DNA from: Gibbula magus
Taxonomy: Eukaryota; Mollusca; Gastropoda; Trochida; Trochidae
Direction of reading: 5' to 3'
DNA length: 64,000 nucleotides
NCBI GenBank assembly: GCA_936450465.1
Contig: OW388302.1
Span: forward strand, 62,595,826 to 62,659,825
In this document: piece by piece, positions 61,434 to 64,000 of the stretch
Position numbering within the stretch: the stretch's first letter is position 1
Layout of the letters: the number at the start of each line of letters is the position of its first letter
Notes under the pieces: model-generated
Databases searched by the model: none
Seen by the model: the letters and a program-made list of their open reading frames with translations, nothing else
Told to the model about the DNA's origin: nothing
Translations under genes and position numbers: made by a program

Positions 61434-61642
61434 GATTGTCAGATCTTGTAACATATATCAGGTGTACCTCGCACCATCCCCAGGAAGTCTTACTGTCCCC
61501 TGGATTGTCAGATCTTGTAACATATATCAGGTGTACCTCGCACCATCCCCAGGAAGTCTAACTGTCCCCTGGATTGTCAGATCTTGTAACATATATCAGG
61601 TGTACCTCGCACCATCTCCAGGAAGTCTAACTGTCCCCTGGA
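61434..61642. repeat. 69-bp tandem repeat, three units
   Basis: Units start GATTGTCAGATCTTGTAAC at 61434, 61503 and 61572 and are almost identical, so recent. The 69-bp length keeps a 110-residue frame open, with no recognisable domain. A fourth copy may begin at 61641 but is lost at once. Confidence 0.92.
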
Positions 61643-61855
61643 TTAACTCGGATCTTGTAGACAAAATATTTTTTACGCGTATTTTCAGATTGACCTTAAC
61701 AAATGTAGTCTACCCTACAGCTGTGCAATAAATGTTGTTATTATGTGAGCATATTTTCCCAGCGATCTGACTGGTCGAGAGGCGATCACGTGACCGTCGA
61801 CAGAAAAGCATATTGACTCCAGCCCGAGTCCGACCAAAAGCAATATTGACTTTAG

Positions 61856-61927
61856 TGACGTCAAACGATTGTTGCATGACGTCAAACGATTGTTGCATGA
61901 CGTCATGCTATTGTAACCATGACGTCA
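61856..61927. promoter_or_regulatory. Cluster of four CRE-type palindromes
   Basis: TGACGTCA at 61856-61863, 61877-61884, 61898-61905 and 61920-61927, with starts 21, 21 and 22 bp apart, about two helical turns. The left three lie in a tandem AACGATTGTTGCATGACGTC unit. This is the full-consensus site for CREB/ATF-type bZIP factors. Binding is not shown, and the sites may be carried by a repeat. Confidence 0.6.
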
Positions 61928-62019
61928 TCTGATCGTAGTTCCAGCTGTTCAAACCAAATTACATTTTTGACTGTATTTCATTGTTTTCTTTTCCTTCCTG
62001 TGTCAAATACATAATAAAA

Positions 62020-62160
62020 CAATTATGGACTGGTGATTCGGTCAATACCTGTTTTTATGGACCCGAGAAAACAATATTGACCGCGGACTTCGTCCTTGGT
62101 CAATATTGTTTTCTCAGGTCCATAAAAACAGGTATTGACCTCATCACCAGTCTATAATTA
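62020..62160. repeat. Palindromic foldback, ~63-bp arms
   Basis: Arm 62020-62082 (GGTCAATACCTGTTTTTATG inside) pairs with 62098-62160 around a 15-nt loop, GCGGACTTCGTCCTT. Few mismatches are present. Its right end meets the first base of the 52-bp inverted repeat of the DIRS-like element. Confidence 0.9.
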
Positions 62161-62453
62161 GTACGTTTTTGAGTAAACGTCATTATTTGTACTTACCGTC
62201 GACGACTCACCGTAGCCCCTTGATTGCCTATCAATCAACTCTCGACCAATAACACAGAAAACAATGCGGGACTAACCAGCTCAACCCAGTCGCGCCACCT
62301 ATGGTCACGTGACCAAAACCTCATTCCAACCTACCTGGAGCCAGTGAACGCTAGAGCGAACCTACTCGCAGGAGGGGAGGCAAGGGTGGGAAATAAAGAC
62401 AGGTGAGTCGTCGACGGTAAGTACAAATAATGACGTTTACTCAAAAACGTACT
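62160..62453. repeat. Perfect 52-bp inverted repeat with 190-bp spacer (DIRS-like terminus)
   Basis: 62160-62211 and 62402-62453 are exact inverse complements. The left arm continues into CGACTCACCGTAGCCCC (62203-62219), which recurs directly at 62479-62495. Nested inverted and direct terminal repeats next to a tyrosine recombinase fit the termini of DIRS-type retrotransposons. The arm read inversely contains GGTGAGT and GGTAAGT, two consensus 5' splice sites. Confidence 0.85.
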
Positions 62454-62697
62454 ATTATTTAACGTACTATACCGTCTCCGACTCACCGTAGCCCCGACTA
62501 CCACAGAAGGTGGAGGGCTGCGAGAGCGAGGCGGCGGAGAGCGGTTACTCCCCCCACTATCGTCTAACTAAAGGAGGTTGCACAGGTACCCTGCTTAGGA
62601 GGGAAGCCCGCCCCGGACCAGAAGAAAGACAAACGAGACACGGAAGGTGCGATGCGAAGTTTATTACACTAAGTAACAACCGCAAGAACACAAAAAT

Positions 62698-63786
62698 CTA
62701 TCGGTGAGGTGCGACCCCTCTGGGTGGCGCCGGGCCCCCCGTGCGGTGCTGTGCAAACACATGTGGCCCCAGTCTGGCCACTCCCGCGAGGTCTTCCGTG
62801 GATAGGTCTCGGAGGTAGTGGTTAGCGAAAACCATGCCGGACTTCCAGAAACAGCCCGACATGATGTCCGCCACGGCGATGTTGCTGTGAAAAGCCATGG
62901 TGGCTGAGATTGCTCTGATCTCATGAGGGTTCGCCCGAGCCGGCGGAGCTAACTCCTTGGCCTTGTATGCGTCAAGGACGGCTGACCGCAGGTAAACGCT
63001 CAATAGACGTTTGTCTATTTCCTTCGTGCTCTGCTGGGAGTGAGGTAGAAACAGTCTCCTCCTTCCCTGGCGGAGAGAGCGTGTGCGTTCGGCGTAAACC
63101 CTGAGAGCTCGGACCGGACAGAGGAGTCTGCTCTCCTCGTCCGTGGGAGAGGCTAGGCCTGAAAGGGCGGGGATTTGGAAAACCCTGCCCCGTTCATCCG
63201 ACCCCTGGTTCTTGCATACGAAATCCGGTGCAAGTCCCAGCGTGGCCCTCCCCCCGTCCCTTGCTTCGAACCGAAGCAAGTCGGCCTGAAGAGCGTGTAG
63301 CTCTGAGATCCTGGCGGCCGAAGCCATCGCCACCAGGAAGGCGGTCTTAACCATCAGTCGGAGAATGATGGACTCTGTCAGAGGCTCATAGAAGTCCGAA
63401 CATAAATGCTCAAGGACGATCGCTAGGTCCCACTCGGGAGGTCTGGGTTTGAGCCGCCCATCCTCCTGACGGTAGGTCTTAATTACCTCCTTAAGGACGG
63501 ATATGTCCACGGAGGGGTCCTGCTTGCGAACCACAGACATAATTGCCGCTAGGTGAGTGTTAATGGAGGAGGCCTTAATCCCCCTCTCCTCCCGGAGATA
63601 CACTAGGTACTCCGCCACCTGAGGGATCGTCGCGACCTGGACGTCCCATCCCTTGTCCACACAGAAGGACACGAAAGACCCCCACTGTACATCGTACAGC
63701 TTGCGCGTGGAGACACGCTGGGCCGATGAGACAGCCGCGGCGACTCTCTTAGAGTAGCCCGCCTGTTTCAGTCGATTTGGAGACAA
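62698..63786 (-). CDS. Tyrosine recombinase of a DIRS-like retrotransposon
   Basis: The product would integrate the element's circular DNA, the step that replaces a DDE integrase in DIRS elements. The frame has 362 codons from the TTG marked as start. An N-terminal SAM-like domain (about residues 1-110) precedes the catalytic domain. Catalytic residues are visible: Arg159 in SAARISELHAL, His288 and Arg291 in PHEIRAISATMAF, Trp314 in CFWKSG and the nucleophile Tyr324 in NHYLRDLS. No stop or frameshift interrupts it, so it may be functional. No ATG lies near the start; the frame probably continues from, or overlaps, the upstream RT/RNase H frame. It is GC-richer than the rest of the window. A Crypton or phage origin is less likely because of the flanking RNase H-side peptide. 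Confidence 0.9.
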   Translation of the reverse strand: MSPNRLKQAGYSKRVAAAVSSAQRVSTRKLYDVQWGSFVSFCVDKGWDVQVATIPQVAEYLVYLREERGIKASSINTHLAAIMSVVRKQDPSVDISVLKEVIKTYRQEDGRLKPRPPEWDLAIVLEHLCSDFYEPLTESIILRLMVKTAFLVAMASAARISELHALQADLLRFEARDGGRATLGLAPDFVCKNQGSDERGRVFQIPALSGLASPTDEESRLLCPVRALRVYAERTRSLRQGRRRLFLPHSQQSTKEIDKRLLSVYLRSAVLDAYKAKELAPPARANPHEIRAISATMAFHSNIAVADIMSGCFWKSGMVFANHYLRDLSTEDLAGVARLGPHVFAQHRTGGPAPPRGVAPHR

Positions 63787-64000
63787 GCCAAGCGTGAAGA
63801 TCCAGTGCTTGCGGGTTCTCGTGCACCCGCCCGCTTGGCTCGCTCACTAAGAGATTCTATCTGAGAGGGATGGGGATTGGGTCCTCCTGGCACATCCTTC
63901 GAAGGGGGACGAACCACGGCCTCGCTGGCGAGTGGGGGACTATCAAGATCAGCCTGATCCGGCGGGTCACCTTGATCTTCGCCACCACTTGAGTGAGAAT
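63787..64000 (-). pseudogene. DIRS-like polyprotein, C-terminal end of RT/RNase H frame (partial)
   Basis: On the minus strand from the window edge: IRLILIVPHSPARPWFVP, then MCQEDPIPIPLR, one TAG stop, NLLVSEPSGRVHENPQ and LDLHAWLVS. The PxxPxRPWF and LHAWxxS motifs mark the region after RNase H in DIRS-type elements, just before the recombinase. The recombinase is in another frame at this point, so there is either an overlap/frameshift mechanism or a mutation. The internal TAG suggests decay, although the recombinase is open. The rest of the element lies outside the window. Confidence 0.78.

Noticed and set aside
61399..61731. 110-codon frame as a continuation of the Ig gene
   Set aside because: The frame is kept open by a 69-bp tandem repeat, and it has no GxYxC Ig signature although the phase could fit.

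Overview
This looks like a window of a metazoan nuclear genome, most likely a marine mollusc and possibly a gastropod. It is AT-rich and carries tRNA-derived SINEs, foldback elements, GACG-tailed tandem repeats and remnants of mariner, Tc1, non-LTR and DIRS-type transposons, all ordinary in molluscan genomes. The species-level assignment is an impression, not something the sequence proves. No bacterial operon, rRNA, CRISPR array or stand-alone tRNA was found.

Layout. From 1 to about 44.4 kb I find no convincing host protein-coding gene. This part is a mosaic of tandem arrays (20-bp at 5.9-6.5 kb, 24-bp at 20.2-20.7 kb, about 150-bp at 21.4-22.1 kb, 45-bp at 28.6-29.4 kb), SINEs, MITEs, palindromic foldbacks and simple repeats. 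From about 44.5 to 61.2 kb the plus strand carries the one host gene I can support. It is a multi-exon gene for a probably secreted or membrane protein with two EGF-like domains followed by two Ig-like domains. Its exons are at 46847-46910, 48475-48564, 51304-51411, 55810-55909, 58587-58720 and 60971-61156. All have splice consensus and their reading phases fit end to end. A 5' exon that ends in ATG at 44520-44522 is a possible start. The 3' end of the gene is not visible.

The introns are full of inserts: a complete mariner with both terminal repeats and a Tc1 remnant in intron 1; a SINE in intron 2; a 16-bp minisatellite, GAT repeats and a foldback with an 8-bp duplication in intron 3; a 2-kb pyrimidine-rich array in intron 4; a MITE, a Tc1-like pseudogene and a LINE tail in intron 5. 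Intron 6 holds about 1.9 kb of tandem units that are degenerate copies of the end of the preceding exon plus its 5' splice site. This is the most unusual structure in the window.

From about 61.8 kb to the end there are four evenly spaced TGACGTCA palindromes, a 141-bp foldback, a perfect 52-bp inverted repeat, and the 3' part of a minus-strand DIRS-like retrotransposon with an intact-looking tyrosine recombinase.

Most long open frames in the window come from tandem arrays whose unit has no stop codon. They should not be read as proteins.
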